Below, in pieces: positions 43,483 to 54,570 of a stretch of DNA of 64,000 bases; within the stretch, counting starts at the first letter, position 1; the number at the start of each line of letters is the position of its first letter. The translations under genes were made by a program, and so were the position numbers. The stretch covers positions 249,452 to 313,451 of the forward strand of contig FNPS01000006.1 in assembly GCA_900107365.1 (NCBI GenBank). Direction: 5' to 3'. The DNA is from Flavobacterium aquidurense. Its GTDB lineage: Bacteria; Bacteroidota; Bacteroidia; Flavobacteriales; Flavobacteriaceae. The notes below the pieces were generated by a model. The model was not told the origin of the DNA. It saw nothing but the letters and a program-made list of their open reading frames with translations, and did not search any database.

Positions 43483-45371
43483 TTATTTCGGGTTAAAATT
43501 AATGAAGCATTATTAAAGTCATAGATTGCATCAATCATATCTCGATATTCATTGTATTTTTCTTTCTCTAAATAAGTAAAATTGTAAAATTCTTCCACAG
43601 CTATTTTGACTGTATTTCCTTCGATTTGCGCAGTTGATTTAAATGAACCAATAATGTCATTATTAGCATTTTTAATTTCTTTGTTAAAAGCTAAATTAGC
43701 GACATTTTTAATGCTGTAACCTGATGGAATACTTAAATTAATATAGTTTATATTTTTCTTCGGATAAGAGATTACAATCGGATTCGTTCTAGTCGTTTCC
43801 TGATGTAAACTGGTTTGTTTTCCTAAAACCTTTCCAATAGTTATCAAGTTGTTTTTTCCCGCATTTTCAATCCAGGATTCTTTTACTTTTATGCCGCTGT
43901 TGATTGTGAAAGGCTTTTCAGGATCATAATTATTTTTGTATTCTTGATTTTCAAAAGAATATTTTTGAACTTCTACATCAATATCATTAAAAGTATTATT
44001 TTTAACAAAATCATTGATTTTATCCTGAGCTACACGTTTTAAAGCATATCTAAAATAGGAAGCAAGATAACCTGTATAAGTACTTTTTTTATCTACCAAA
44101 ACGGTTTCCATATCATCATCAATCGTAATGTTGCTTGTTGCTTTTGTAACATTATCATCCATTAAAACATTTTCAATTTTTTTGAATTCATACGTAACCT
44201 GCTCACGATCTTCTTTGTTGAAATAAACAGCATCATTGTTTACAGAAAGAGCATTAGGCTGACCATAAGGCATCCAGAATTGAAACGGAGAAAGGTATTT
44301 TTTTGTTTCAGGAATGTAAATCAGAATCTCTGATAAGGCATCGGGAACAACATTTTCTTTGTCAAATTTATCATCAAATTTATCTGTAGAAGCCGCAAAT
44401 TGATATTTGATTTTAAGATAGTCTAAAACGTCTTTATAAAAATATAAAACCATGGTTGGCATCATTTTTTTGGTCTCCAACGCCTTTTTATAGACATACT
44501 GTTTGTCGATTTCAATATTTTCTTTTAAGTAAATATCGATTATTTTTATTTTTTCATCTGTTGTTAAACCTGGATCATTTAATTTGAATTTTTCGATGAA
44601 ATCTTTAATCATTGATTTAGCACTAACACCATCGGCAAAACTATTAAGAGAATTATAATAGCTTATATAATCATATCCTTTAGAAGTATTAAGAAAATAA
44701 TAAACTTTGGCAAGATTTGCCAAATTTGTGGCATTTCGTTCAAACTTATAAGCAGGTAAATTTGACGCGGTATAAATTGTAATTTTATCCTTGCTTTGAT
44801 TAATCATTCCGTTATAGGCAGCTGTATAAGTTTGTGCCTGCGCAATTTTATTGATTTGAAATTTAGCTTCAAGCACAGGAATATCTCTCTGAAAATATTC
44901 AGAACCACTAAATTCAGGATAATCTTTTATAACATAATAGTATTCGATTATATCTCCTTTTTCCACACCTTCAAAAACAAATTGCTTTTCTTTCGTTCCT
45001 TCTTTTTCAAGAATTTTTTCTTTCGGAAGTTCTTCAATTTTTCCGTCTGGTTTAATTACCCTAACTTTCAAATCTTTGTAATCTCTTACGTAACGATTGT
45101 TTATGGAAACTTTGTTGTATTCATTAATTCCGGCTTCAGATAAGATTTTTATTGCCTGATGTTTTACAATAAAGGCTTTATAGGCGTATCCTCCAACCTT
45201 GTTTTCATAAAGTCGGTAGTCTTTTAAAACTACGGCAGGATAGGAATTAAATTCAGCTGGAATTTCTTTAAATTTCGGGTTTTCATCCCATTTATAATTT
45301 TTTACCTCTTCCTCTTGCGCGAAAGTAATTTGGGTTAAAAATAAAGTGATAAAGATTAATAGTTGTTTCAT
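43479..45371 (-). CDS. DUF3857 protein, transglutaminase-like part degenerate
   Basis: The 630-residue exported protein (signal peptide ending QITFAQ) has a DUF3857 N-terminal beta domain (residues about 60-200, YNKVSINNRYVRDYKDLKVRVIKPDGK) and a middle region corresponding to a transglutaminase fold. The active-site YGDCKD of its neighbour is missing; the matching stretch reads ETKKMMPTMVLYFYKDVLDYL, so it is probably not catalytic. It overlaps the upstream gene by four bases, so the two products probably work together. Confidence 0.85.
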   Translation of the reverse strand: MKQLLIFITLFLTQITFAQEEEVKNYKWDENPKFKEIPAEFNSYPAVVLKDYRLYENKVGGYAYKAFIVKHQAIKILSEAGINEYNKVSINNRYVRDYKDLKVRVIKPDGKIEELPKEKILEKEGTKEKQFVFEGVEKGDIIEYYYVIKDYPEFSGSEYFQRDIPVLEAKFQINKIAQAQTYTAAYNGMINQSKDKITIYTASNLPAYKFERNATNLANLAKVYYFLNTSKGYDYISYYNSLNSFADGVSAKSMIKDFIEKFKLNDPGLTTDEKIKIIDIYLKENIEIDKQYVYKKALETKKMMPTMVLYFYKDVLDYLKIKYQFAASTDKFDDKFDKENVVPDALSEILIYIPETKKYLSPFQFWMPYGQPNALSVNNDAVYFNKEDREQVTYEFKKIENVLMDDNVTKATSNITIDDDMETVLVDKKSTYTGYLASYFRYALKRVAQDKINDFVKNNTFNDIDVEVQKYSFENQEYKNNYDPEKPFTINSGIKVKESWIENAGKNNLITIGKVLGKQTSLHQETTRTNPIVISYPKKNINYINLSIPSGYSIKNVANLAFNKEIKNANNDIIGSFKSTAQIEGNTVKIAVEEFYNFTYLEKEKYNEYRDMIDAIYDFNNASLILTRNN

Positions 45372-47251
45372 TTTTTTACTAGAATAATATTTTGATTGTA
45401 TTGTTTCGTAATGTTTTTAATGGCAGTGTTCCATGTTTCAAAATTTTCTTTTTCTAACAGTAAGACATTCATCTCCATCTTTTGGTCTATCATGATTGTA
45501 TTATTCACCTTTTTATAGTTGATAGTTGCCTGGAAAAAATCATTTTTAAAAGTGAAATTTTCAGGCAGAAATTCTAAAGAATATCCTGCTGGAATAATGA
45601 ATTCATATTCAAATTCATAAGATTTTTTAAAGTCATTTTCTAAAGGATTTTTTCTTTTCTCAACATTAATTCGTGCATCCGAATAGGGAAAAAACAGAAT
45701 TGGTTTAAAAAGCAATTGATTGTCTGTTTTTTTGATCCATTTCTCTAATTCAAAATGATATAAAATTTGAAGTGCATTTTGCGATAAATCATCATTTTTA
45801 ATGTCAATATCAGATGTTTTAATGTTTTGAATGAAACGCGCTAAGTATTCCTTAAGCATTTCATCTTTATCATCAGTAGATTTGTAAGTGCTAATAAATT
45901 GCGTTTTTACAAATCCGTTTAACTTAAAATCTGCTTCACCTACTATAGTATTTTGATCGAATTTAAGTTTTAGTTTACCAGTAGTTTTATTTTTATCAGC
46001 TGCAATAACAGGCACCTTGATGATTCTGTATTTCTCATCATTTGTTTTTACTAAAGCTTCTTTTCCCTGAATAAACGGGGTAACGTTTGGGAATGAAGTA
46101 AAATGACCGGTAGCATCAAGAAAAATATCTTTATTATCAATTGTTGCAACAGTGATCATATGATTATCGACAATTGGGCTCGGAACATTTTCGTAGGTAT
46201 AATTGTTTTGACGCGTTCCAATCCAGGCAATGTTCGATTCTATTCCGGCATAGTGTAACATTTCATTAAGCAAGTTGGCCATATCTTTACAATCGCCATA
46301 TTTTTTCTGTAATACTGAAGCGGCTTCTCTAGGAACAAATCCACCCATACCATCTTCAAAGGCAACATAGTTTATTTTACTCTGAACATAATCAAAAATA
46401 GCTTTTGCTTTTGCCGTATTATCAGTCAATCCATTAATAAGTTCAGCAGTTTTTTCTTTTACCTGCGTTTGGTCTTCTTTATTAATATTTTTAATGGTTT
46501 CGGCATAAAAATGATAAAGATTATCTACAGAACCAACAACATTTTGTGTACCGGTAGCTGTTTTGTAATTTTTAATGTAAAAAATTAAATGCGGACTATA
46601 ATAAGAAGGGCTAGGTGAACCGTTTTCTTTTTCTTCTTTAGCAGCATTTAATAATTGCCAGGTATAAACAGTGAAATCACCTTCTTTTTGAGTCGAAAAA
46701 TCAATTTTTTCATCAAATTTACCTTGTTCCGTATAGCCGATTTCGACATCTTTAGAAACTTTTAAAACAATTTTAGAAGATTTACATTCGAGGTAATCTT
46801 TAAAATAATAGCTTTCTAAAAACTGGGGTTTTTTATATTCCTTTTTATAAAAAGAGTAAGTTTGGGAACCTTCTTCCAGATTTAAAAAATTATAATATCT
46901 GAATTTCATGTCATGAAAAAAGACATCTCCAATTTCTCGATCTCCAGTTCCAATGTATCCGACTTTTTGTTTTTTGTTACTTGGTGAAATGCTATACGCT
47001 TCTATATCATAAACTTTTTCAAATGAATCGATATAGTTTATTCGATTGCCCAAAACAGCATTTTCACTTTTATCACCTACCCATTTTACTTCTTTTGAAG
47101 CAAGAATTATAGAAGGAACATTATTTTTTACGACAATCTCATACGAATCTTCTTTTGCAACTATATATGAATCTGGCTTTGTGCTTTGTGCATTAATAGA
47201 AAAAATCACAAAAAAAAGTATAAATAAATAGGAGTGCCTATATATAGTCAT
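45368..47251 (-). CDS. DUF3857 protein with intact transglutaminase-like core
   Basis: The 627-residue exported protein (signal peptide ending SINAQ) has an N-terminal DUF3857 domain and a transglutaminase-like core in the middle. The catalytic triad can be read as cysteine in YGDCKDMANLLNEML, histidine in DNHMI and aspartate in FLDATGHF. A C-terminal beta region (DUF2569/DUF3858-like) follows. It likely acts in the periplasm as a protease or peptide-bond exchanger. First gene of a pair with the inactive-looking paralogue. Confidence 0.88.
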   Translation of the reverse strand: MTIYRHSYLFILFFVIFSINAQSTKPDSYIVAKEDSYEIVVKNNVPSIILASKEVKWVGDKSENAVLGNRINYIDSFEKVYDIEAYSISPSNKKQKVGYIGTGDREIGDVFFHDMKFRYYNFLNLEEGSQTYSFYKKEYKKPQFLESYYFKDYLECKSSKIVLKVSKDVEIGYTEQGKFDEKIDFSTQKEGDFTVYTWQLLNAAKEEKENGSPSPSYYSPHLIFYIKNYKTATGTQNVVGSVDNLYHFYAETIKNINKEDQTQVKEKTAELINGLTDNTAKAKAIFDYVQSKINYVAFEDGMGGFVPREAASVLQKKYGDCKDMANLLNEMLHYAGIESNIAWIGTRQNNYTYENVPSPIVDNHMITVATIDNKDIFLDATGHFTSFPNVTPFIQGKEALVKTNDEKYRIIKVPVIAADKNKTTGKLKLKFDQNTIVGEADFKLNGFVKTQFISTYKSTDDKDEMLKEYLARFIQNIKTSDIDIKNDDLSQNALQILYHFELEKWIKKTDNQLLFKPILFFPYSDARINVEKRKNPLENDFKKSYEFEYEFIIPAGYSLEFLPENFTFKNDFFQATINYKKVNNTIMIDQKMEMNVLLLEKENFETWNTAIKNITKQYNQNIILVKK

Positions 47252-47409
47252 CTATGAAAAGAATTAAAAGTATGTGCAAATATTATGGCAATATTAACAA
47301 ATAAAATCAACTAATTTAATAATTCTGATCAAGTTTATTTTTAGCCTTTTTTAGAAAATTACAAGATCAGTTTTTTTGGTTTTTTCAGGTAATTTTAAAA
47401 TCGTATTTT

Positions 47410-48120
47410 TTAAAAATTCAGCTTTGTGAAACTCCAGTTCAAAGTATTATAAAGCACCAATTCATTTTTTAGAGTTGGTAGTTCTAAAATTAATTTGAGT
47501 GTTTCGTGTGCCATCATAGTGCCAATTATTCCAGGTAAAGTTCCTAAAACCCCATTCAAATTGCAATTTGGAACCTCTTTAGGATCTGGCATTTCAGGGA
47601 ATAAATCGCGCAGGTTTTTACTTCCGTTATGATTAAAAATAGCTACCTGACCTTCAAATTTTAAAATACTTCCGTAGATCAAAGGTTTCTGAAATTGAAC
47701 GCAAGTATCGTTTACCAAATAACGAGTTGCAAAATTATCAGACCCATCAACAATAACATCATATTGCTGAATAATAGTTGCGGCATTTTCTCTTGTCAAT
47801 TTTGCATTAATAGCTTCAACCTCAATTAACGGATTCAGTTTGGAAACAACTTCTTTTGCAACTATTACTTTTTCTTGTCCAATTTCATTTTCGGTATATA
47901 AGATCTGTCGGTGTAAGTTGTGAATTTCAATAGTATCAAAATCCATTATTCCAATCAATCCAACTCCGGCCGTTGCAATATATTGTAAAATTGGACACCC
48001 TAAACCGCCGGCGCCAATTACTAACACTCTTGCTTTTTTGAGTTTTTCCTGACCTTCATCGCCAATTTCAGGAAGAATGGTTTGTCGGTTGTAACGTAGA
48101 AATTCTTGTATGATACTCAT
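47410..48120 (-). CDS. thiF: ThiF/MoeB/HesA-type adenylyltransferase
   Basis: The 236-residue E1-like enzyme adenylates the C-terminal glycine of ThiS. It has the nucleotide-binding GAGGLGCPILQY, the IHNLHRQILY arginine, and the DGSDNFATRYLVNDTC block. It lacks the zinc-binding CxxC pairs of larger family members. It is the last gene of the thiamine operon, after an inverted repeat. Confidence 0.92.
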   Translation of the reverse strand: MSIIQEFLRYNRQTILPEIGDEGQEKLKKARVLVIGAGGLGCPILQYIATAGVGLIGIMDFDTIEIHNLHRQILYTENEIGQEKVIVAKEVVSKLNPLIEVEAINAKLTRENAATIIQQYDVIVDGSDNFATRYLVNDTCVQFQKPLIYGSILKFEGQVAIFNHNGSKNLRDLFPEMPDPKEVPNCNLNGVLGTLPGIIGTMMAHETLKLILELPTLKNELVLYNTLNWSFTKLNF

Positions 48121-48147
48121 TTTTTTAGTCTTAAAGTTTGAAAGTTG

Positions 48148-48208
48148 TAAAGTCGAAAGTCAAAAATAGAAAGTCAAAAGTTGGTGGACTTTATGACTTT
48201 CGACTTTA
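48148..48208. repeat. 15-bp inverted repeat between thiH and thiF
   Basis: TAAAGTCGAAAGTCA (48148-48162) pairs perfectly with TGACTTTCGACTTTA (48194-48208). The right arm reaches the thiH stop codon and encodes its last residue. Shorter AAAGTC units fill the loop. It belongs to the simple repeats seen between genes throughout this window and may modulate thiF expression. Confidence 0.65.
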
Positions 48209-49327
48209 AGACTTTTGACTAAATGTTCTGTCCCAGTCTTTCCAAACGGGTTCGTATCCCGATTTTTTTATGATTTGTGCTATCTCATTTGCGGATCTTT
48301 CGTCACTGATTTCAAATTGCTCCAACGATTGTGGATCAACCACATAACCACCCGGATTGGTTTTGGATCCTGCGCTCATACTGGTTACACCAATCGGAAT
48401 AATATTGTTTCTGAATTTTTCGTTTTCACGAGTTGAAATGGAAATTTCCAGGTCTTCATTCCATAGACGATAGGCGCAAATGAGTTGCGTCAGATCCTTA
48501 TCATCCATAATAAAATTGGGTTCGATAATGCCTTCTGCCGGACGAAGCCTTGGAAATGAAACGGAATATTTTGTTTGCCAATATTTTTTCTGCAAATAAT
48601 GTAAATGCAGGGCGTTGAAAAAACTATCGGTTCGCCAATCTTCTAAACCTAGTAAAACGCCTAATCCTATTTTGTGAATTCCGGCGGTTCCAATTCGGTC
48701 AGGAGTTTCCAGTCGATAATCAAAATTTGATTTTTTTCCTTTCGTATGATACTTTTTGTAAACTTCCTGATGATACGTTTCCTGATATACTAAAACGGAA
48801 TAAACGCCGGCTTCATGCAAACTTTCATAATCTTCGGTAGAAAGTGGCTGAACTTCCACAGAAATAATCGAAAACTGTTCTCTTATCAAAGCAATGGCAT
48901 TCAGAAAATAATTAATATTTACGGTGTAATTTGCTTCGCCGGTAACTAATAAAACATGATCAAAACCAACATTTTTTAATGCTTCAACTTCGAGTGTAAT
49001 CTCAGCATCAGTAAGTGTTTTTCGTTTGATTTTATTGTCTAAACTAAAACCACAATACGTACAAATGTTTTGGCATTCATTGCTTAAATATAATGGCGCG
49101 TACATTTGAATTGTTTTTCCGAAACGCTTCTTGGTTAATTCATGACATTGCTGTGCCATTTGCTCTAAATAATTTTGAGCAACTGGAGAAATCAAAGCTA
49201 AAAAATCATCGAGATTGCGTTTTGTTTTTGCTAACGCTCGTTCGACATCCTGAGAAGTTGTCTGGTATATTTTAGATTGAATGGAATCCCAATCGTAGTT
49301 TTCAAAAACGGATTTAAATGTTTTCAT
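48206..49327 (-). CDS. thiH: 2-iminoacetate synthase (tyrosine lyase)
   Basis: The 373-residue radical-SAM enzyme cleaves tyrosine to dehydroglycine for thiazole formation. The cluster motif is CQNICTYCGF, and other ThiH blocks are LLVTGEANYTVNINYF, VQPLSTEDYESLHEAGVYSVLVYQETYH and LGLEDWRTDSFF. Start chosen at the ATG at 49327 (MKTFKSVF). An in-frame GTG at 49348 lies inside the cassette's left inverted repeat, so it is not taken as the original start. Confidence 0.95.
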   Translation of the reverse strand: MKTFKSVFENYDWDSIQSKIYQTTSQDVERALAKTKRNLDDFLALISPVAQNYLEQMAQQCHELTKKRFGKTIQMYAPLYLSNECQNICTYCGFSLDNKIKRKTLTDAEITLEVEALKNVGFDHVLLVTGEANYTVNINYFLNAIALIREQFSIISVEVQPLSTEDYESLHEAGVYSVLVYQETYHQEVYKKYHTKGKKSNFDYRLETPDRIGTAGIHKIGLGVLLGLEDWRTDSFFNALHLHYLQKKYWQTKYSVSFPRLRPAEGIIEPNFIMDDKDLTQLICAYRLWNEDLEISISTRENEKFRNNIIPIGVTSMSAGSKTNPGGYVVDPQSLEQFEISDERSANEIAQIIKKSGYEPVWKDWDRTFSQKS

Positions 49328-49342
49328 GGATTGTGTGTTTTT

Positions 49343-49373
49343 TTTCACGCAGATTTTGCAGATTTAAGCAGAT
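49343..49373 (+). repeat. Left terminal inverted repeat of the GxxExxY cassette
   Basis: 31 bases, starting TTTCACGCAG and ending TTAAGCAGAT. The first 23 bases also begin the element at 20993. Confidence 0.85.
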
Positions 49374-49398
49374 CAAAGTTGATTTTAATTTGCTATAC

Positions 49399-49776
49399 TC
49401 ATACCTTATTTGCAATTCGTTTTATATCATCTAATATGTTTAGAGTATTGAAATTAACAAGTAGACCCAATTTCTTATTTGAGAGCCTTAAATATGTCGA
49501 AAGTTGTTTATAATGTATTGGAGCTAAATCTTCAACAGATTTTAATTCGATTATTACTTTGTCTTCAACTAAAAGATCAATTCTAAAAGCTGGATCTAAT
49601 ATTATTTCTCCGTAAGGAATTATAATTTCAACTTGTTTCTGAACTTGTAAATCTGTTTTTGTTAATTCATAAAACAAGGCGCTTTCATATACTGATTCAA
49701 ATAATCCAGGTCCTAAATTATTATAAACTTTAAAAATTGCTCCTCTAACTATATACTATATTTCATTTTCAGTCAT
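49399..49776 (-). pseudogene. GxxExxY family protein gene, interrupted by a TAG at codon 7
   Basis: Reading from the ATG at 49776 gives MTENEI, then a TAG stop (49758-49756), then an open frame YIVRGAIFKVYNNLG, GLFESVYESALFYEL and on to IKRIANKV, 125 codons in all. GLFESVY is the family's GxxExxY motif, and the end (IIELKSVEDLAPIHYKQLSTYLRL) has the E-x-K nuclease-like core of the PD-(D/E)XK clan. One base change from a serine codon would explain the stop. Function is unknown; a downstream restart would lack the N-terminal helix. Confidence 0.8.
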
Positions 49777-49884
49777 TATTCTTTAATTTAAATTTTAGTC
49801 AAAATTAAAGAATTTTCCTTCTTTTTTTTAATTGATTTTTCCTATCCAATTTTTATACTGTTCAACATATAAAAATCGTTTTTA

Positions 49885-49915
49885 ATCTGCTTAAATCTGC
49901 AGAATCTGCGTGAAA
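49885..49915 (-). repeat. Right terminal inverted repeat of the GxxExxY cassette
   Basis: 31 bases matching the left repeat in inverse orientation with one mismatch (a C for a T in the middle of the GATTTTGCAG part). Confidence 0.85.
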
Positions 49916-49920
49916 TATCC

Positions 49921-50697
49921 TTACTCAAATAAAAATGAAGTCAAAGGACTAGAAGCAACAGCATAATTTTGTTGATTAGCAATTTTAGCTTCAAAAGCTT
50001 TTCGTCCTGCAATAACAGCTTCTTTGAAAGCTTCAGCCATTAATTTTGGGTTTCCGGCTACCGCAATTGCAGTATTCACCAAAACTGCATCAGCACCAAT
50101 TTCCATTGCTTTTGCAGCGTCAGATGGAGAACCGATTCCGGCGTCTATAATTACCGGAACATTACTTTGTTCGATAATAATTTCAAGGAAATCAATTGTC
50201 TTTAAGCCTTTGTTACTTCCAATTGGAGAGCCTAACGGCATCACCGCAGTTGTTCCTGCATTTTCTAAATGTTTGCACAAAACGGGATCTGCATGAATGT
50301 AAGGCAATACAAAAAATCCCAGTTTTGCTAATTCCTCCGTTGCTTTTAAAGTTTCAATAGGATCGGGCATCAAATACTTTGGATCCGGATGAATTTCAAG
50401 TTTTATCCAATTGGTTTCGAGAGCTTCTCTCGCTAATTGTGCGGCGAAAACAGCTTCTTTGGCATTTCTCGCTCCTGAAGTATTGGGTAATAAATTGATT
50501 TTTGGATGTTTTAAATGGTATAAAATGGCATCTGTATCCGTTTCGAGATCAATACGTTTTAGGGCCACTGTCACCAATTCACTTTCTGATGCCAGGATCG
50601 CTTCTTCCATTTGGATATTAGAACCAAATTTTCCTGTTCCCAAAAACAAGCGGGATTGAAAGCTTTTATCTCCGATATTAAACACTGACGTTTGCAT
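49921..50697 (-). CDS. thiG: Thiazole synthase
   Basis: The 258-residue TIM-barrel enzyme builds the thiazole ring from deoxyxylulose phosphate, ThiS-thiocarboxylate and dehydroglycine. Motifs: [82 protein letters not shown]. It overlaps thiE by 20 bases. Its stop codon lies 6 bases from the cassette. Confidence 0.97.
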   Translation of the reverse strand: MQTSVFNIGDKSFQSRLFLGTGKFGSNIQMEEAILASESELVTVALKRIDLETDTDAILYHLKHPKINLLPNTSGARNAKEAVFAAQLAREALETNWIKLEIHPDPKYLMPDPIETLKATEELAKLGFFVLPYIHADPVLCKHLENAGTTAVMPLGSPIGSNKGLKTIDFLEIIIEQSNVPVIIDAGIGSPSDAAKAMEIGADAVLVNTAIAVAGNPKLMAEAFKEAVIAGRKAFEAKIANQQNYAVASSPLTSFLFE

Positions 50698-51316
50698 ATA
50701 ATTTTTCGTTGAGTTGTTGAATTAATTTTTCTTTTTGATCACTTTTAGTAATCATTCCGGAAACGGCAATTCCATGAATTCCGGTCTCCATTAAAGGGCT
50801 TATATCATTAATTGTGATTCCGCCAATAGCGTAAACAGGAGTTTGTATATTACTATTTTTCATTTTTTGAAGAATATTAAAATAGCCTGATAAACCTAAA
50901 ATGGGACTTAATTTTTCTTTAGTAGCGGTAAAACGAAAAGGTCCTAATCCGATATAATCACAGCCATTTTTTACGTGATTTTCAATGTCTTCAAAGGTGT
51001 TGGCTGTTCCTCCAATGATTTTGGTGTTTCCGAGAATTGCTCTTGCTTCTGCAATATTCATATCGGTTAAACCCAAATGTACACCGTCGGCAGCGATTTG
51101 TTGTGCCAGATACAAATTGTCATTTACAATGAAATTGGCAAGATATTCTTCGCATAAAAACTTTACCGCTTCCGCTAAAGTAAAAGTATCTTTGGCTGTT
51201 TGATTTTTGAAACGCAGTTGTATCCAATCACATCCTGAGTCTAAGGCGTGATGAATATTATACAATTGTTCTTCGATTGTTTTTCCTTGCGAAATGTATT
51301 GTAGTTTATTGTACAT
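50678..51316 (-). CDS. thiE: Thiamine-phosphate synthase
   Basis: The 212-residue enzyme joins the pyrimidine and thiazole halves. Motifs: [67 protein letters not shown] and [11 protein letters not shown]. The GxTDM block and the diphosphate-binding residues are intact, in contrast to the shorter paralogue at 52028. It overlaps both neighbours, as is usual for this operon. Confidence 0.94.
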   Translation of the reverse strand: MYNKLQYISQGKTIEEQLYNIHHALDSGCDWIQLRFKNQTAKDTFTLAEAVKFLCEEYLANFIVNDNLYLAQQIAADGVHLGLTDMNIAEARAILGNTKIIGGTANTFEDIENHVKNGCDYIGLGPFRFTATKEKLSPILGLSGYFNILQKMKNSNIQTPVYAIGGITINDISPLMETGIHGIAVSGMITKSDQKEKLIQQLNEKLYANVSV

Positions 51317-52061
51317 AGTGATATCCGATTAAAGTTGATGTTGAACTCAGGTATTTTTCTATGTAGGTTTTAGCATTTTTACAAGCTTCTTCCAAAGTTT
51401 GGTCTAATGCCAGATTTGCGGCTATTGCTGCTGACAAAACACAGCCGGAACCATGTTTTTCAAAACATTTTTTCTGTGATGGGGCTAATTCTATAACTTC
51501 ATTTTTTAGGAATAGACGGTCCGTACCAATTTCCGATTCGTTATGTCCTCCTTTTAGTAAAATGTTCGTTGGAATTTCATTGTGCAGCCAGAGTTCATTT
51601 GGAATAAATCCGGGAAATAGAATTTCAATTTCGTTGTAATTGGGTGTAATCAAATCAATTTTTGAAAGGATTTTATTAAGATCGAGATCTTCTTCGACTT
51701 TCAAAAATTCGAATTTTGTTGTCGACTTTAAAACCGGATCCCAGACAATTTTTGTAGTTGGAGACAGCAGTTTTATAGTCGAAAGAATTCGGTTTAAATA
51801 ATGGAAACTTGGTACAATCCCAATTTTTACTGTTTGGATTTTATAACTTAAAAACAGGGTTTCAATCGAACGAATTACAAAACTCAGATTGATCCATTGA
51901 ATTTTACAAAATACATTTTCTGTCTGAATTGTATTTGCCGTTACAACAGCAAAACCGGTCACCTGATGTTGTTCGAATGTTTTAACATCTGCCAAAACAC
52001 CCGCGCCACCACAAGGATCAAATCCTGCTATGCTAAGAACGAATGGGCGAGTTGCTGACAT
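51306..52061 (-). CDS. thiD: Hydroxymethylpyrimidine/phosphomethylpyrimidine kinase
   Basis: The 251-residue ribokinase-fold enzyme phosphorylates the pyrimidine precursor twice. Motifs: VLSIAGFDPCGGAGVLADVKTFE, AVVTANTIQTEN, VWDPVLKST, LITPNYNEIEILF, ILLKGGHNE and the anion-hole block KHGSGCVLSAAIAANLA. Its start overlaps the end of the TenI-like gene by 34 bases. Confidence 0.95.
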   Translation of the reverse strand: MSATRPFVLSIAGFDPCGGAGVLADVKTFEQHQVTGFAVVTANTIQTENVFCKIQWINLSFVIRSIETLFLSYKIQTVKIGIVPSFHYLNRILSTIKLLSPTTKIVWDPVLKSTTKFEFLKVEEDLDLNKILSKIDLITPNYNEIEILFPGFIPNELWLHNEIPTNILLKGGHNESEIGTDRLFLKNEVIELAPSQKKCFEKHGSGCVLSAAIAANLALDQTLEEACKNAKTYIEKYLSSTSTLIGYHYVQ

Positions 52062-52627
52062 AATTTAAATTGTTTTACAGGGTTTTTACTACTCCAGATG
52101 CTTCCTAAAAGTGCGACATCATCAAAACCGTTTTTAAGTGTTTTTTTGATATTTTCAAAATCAATTCCGCCTAAAGCGATAACTTTTGTATTTGTGTTTT
52201 TTCTTAATGCTAAAGCCTTAAAAAGATCTTTTTCAGGATAATATTCTTCTTTAGAAATGCTTTTAAAAACTGGACTTAAGAATGCGTATTCAAAATCTTT
52301 TCCCAGAGAATTAAAATCTTCTATAGAATGAGTTGACGTTGAATACCTACAGGGTTTTGAAAACCTTGCAGGAAAGTCATGAGAATCTTTTCTGTCTTTT
52401 TCAGAAAAATGAAGTCGGTTGATTCCAAAATATTCTGCCAATTGATGATGACTGTGCAACACCAAATTAGATCTGAATTTTACGTTTATCTGATTAATAA
52501 ATTTCATCATTTCAACTTCAGAAAAATCGGATTTCCGAATATGAAGCAAAGACAATCCTTCCTCAAATAAAGAATCAATAATGCTGATTTCATCAGAAAT
52601 TGCAAAAGGATTTGTAATGACAATCAT
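52028..52627 (-). CDS. ThiE/TenI-like protein with a repeat-derived segment
   Basis: The 199-residue protein has the ThiE/TenI barrel (LLHIRKSDFSEVEMMKFINQIN, LVLHSHHQLAEYFGINRLHFSEKDRK, YAFLSPVFKSISKEEYY, VIALGGIDFENI). It lacks the diphosphate-binding set of true ThiE, so a TenI-like or regulatory role is possible. Residues 86-94 (PARFSKPCR) are encoded by an interspersed palindrome at 52346-52372; the frame is kept. The barrel is still continuous, so the product may be functional. Confidence 0.85.
   Translation of the reverse strand: MIVITNPFAISDEISIIDSLFEEGLSLLHIRKSDFSEVEMMKFINQINVKFRSNLVLHSHHQLAEYFGINRLHFSEKDRKDSHDFPARFSKPCRYSTSTHSIEDFNSLGKDFEYAFLSPVFKSISKEEYYPEKDLFKALALRKNTNTKVIALGGIDFENIKKTLKNGFDDVALLGSIWSSKNPVKQFKLCQQLAHSFLA
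52346..52372. repeat. 27-bp interspersed palindrome inside a coding region
   Basis: 13-base arms (52346-52358 and 52360-52372, CCTACAGGGTTTT type) match at 11 of 13 positions around one central base. It is of the AAGGTTTT/AAAACCTT kind that I recall as intergenic in flavobacteria, but here it is read in frame by the TenI-like gene. Confidence 0.7.
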
Positions 52628-52667
52628 ATCTTTTCTCTTTACTCTTGATTCTTGACTCTATTTTCTA

Positions 52668-54503
<1,836 letters not shown>

Positions 54504-54570
54504 TCAAGTTTCAGGTTTCAGGTTGATCTTGATTGAGTTGAATGTTAGATGTAAAATGAAAGATGTTCCG

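Larger units (their letters stand above)
49343..49915. mobile_element. 573-bp inverted-repeat-bounded cassette carrying a GxxExxY gene, inserted in the thiamine operon
   Basis: The left end (49343-49373, starting TTTCACGCAGATTTTGCAG) and the right end (49885-49915) are inverted copies matching at 30 of 31 positions, with weaker similarity for about 14 more bases inward. The cassette holds one gene on the minus strand and no transposase. It starts 6 bases from the thiG stop codon and ends 15 bases before the thiH start, so it fills nearly the whole intergenic space. No target duplication was evident. Confidence 0.75.

Noticed and set aside
49277..49513. 78-codon plus-strand frame across the cassette edge
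   Set aside because: It crosses thiH, the inverted repeat and the GxxExxY gene in the antisense direction.
49399..49677. GxxExxY gene as an intact 92-residue protein starting at 49677
   Set aside because: That start is a TTG inside the family's conserved SALFYEL segment; the coding sequence clearly extends upstream to 49776 and is broken by a TAG.
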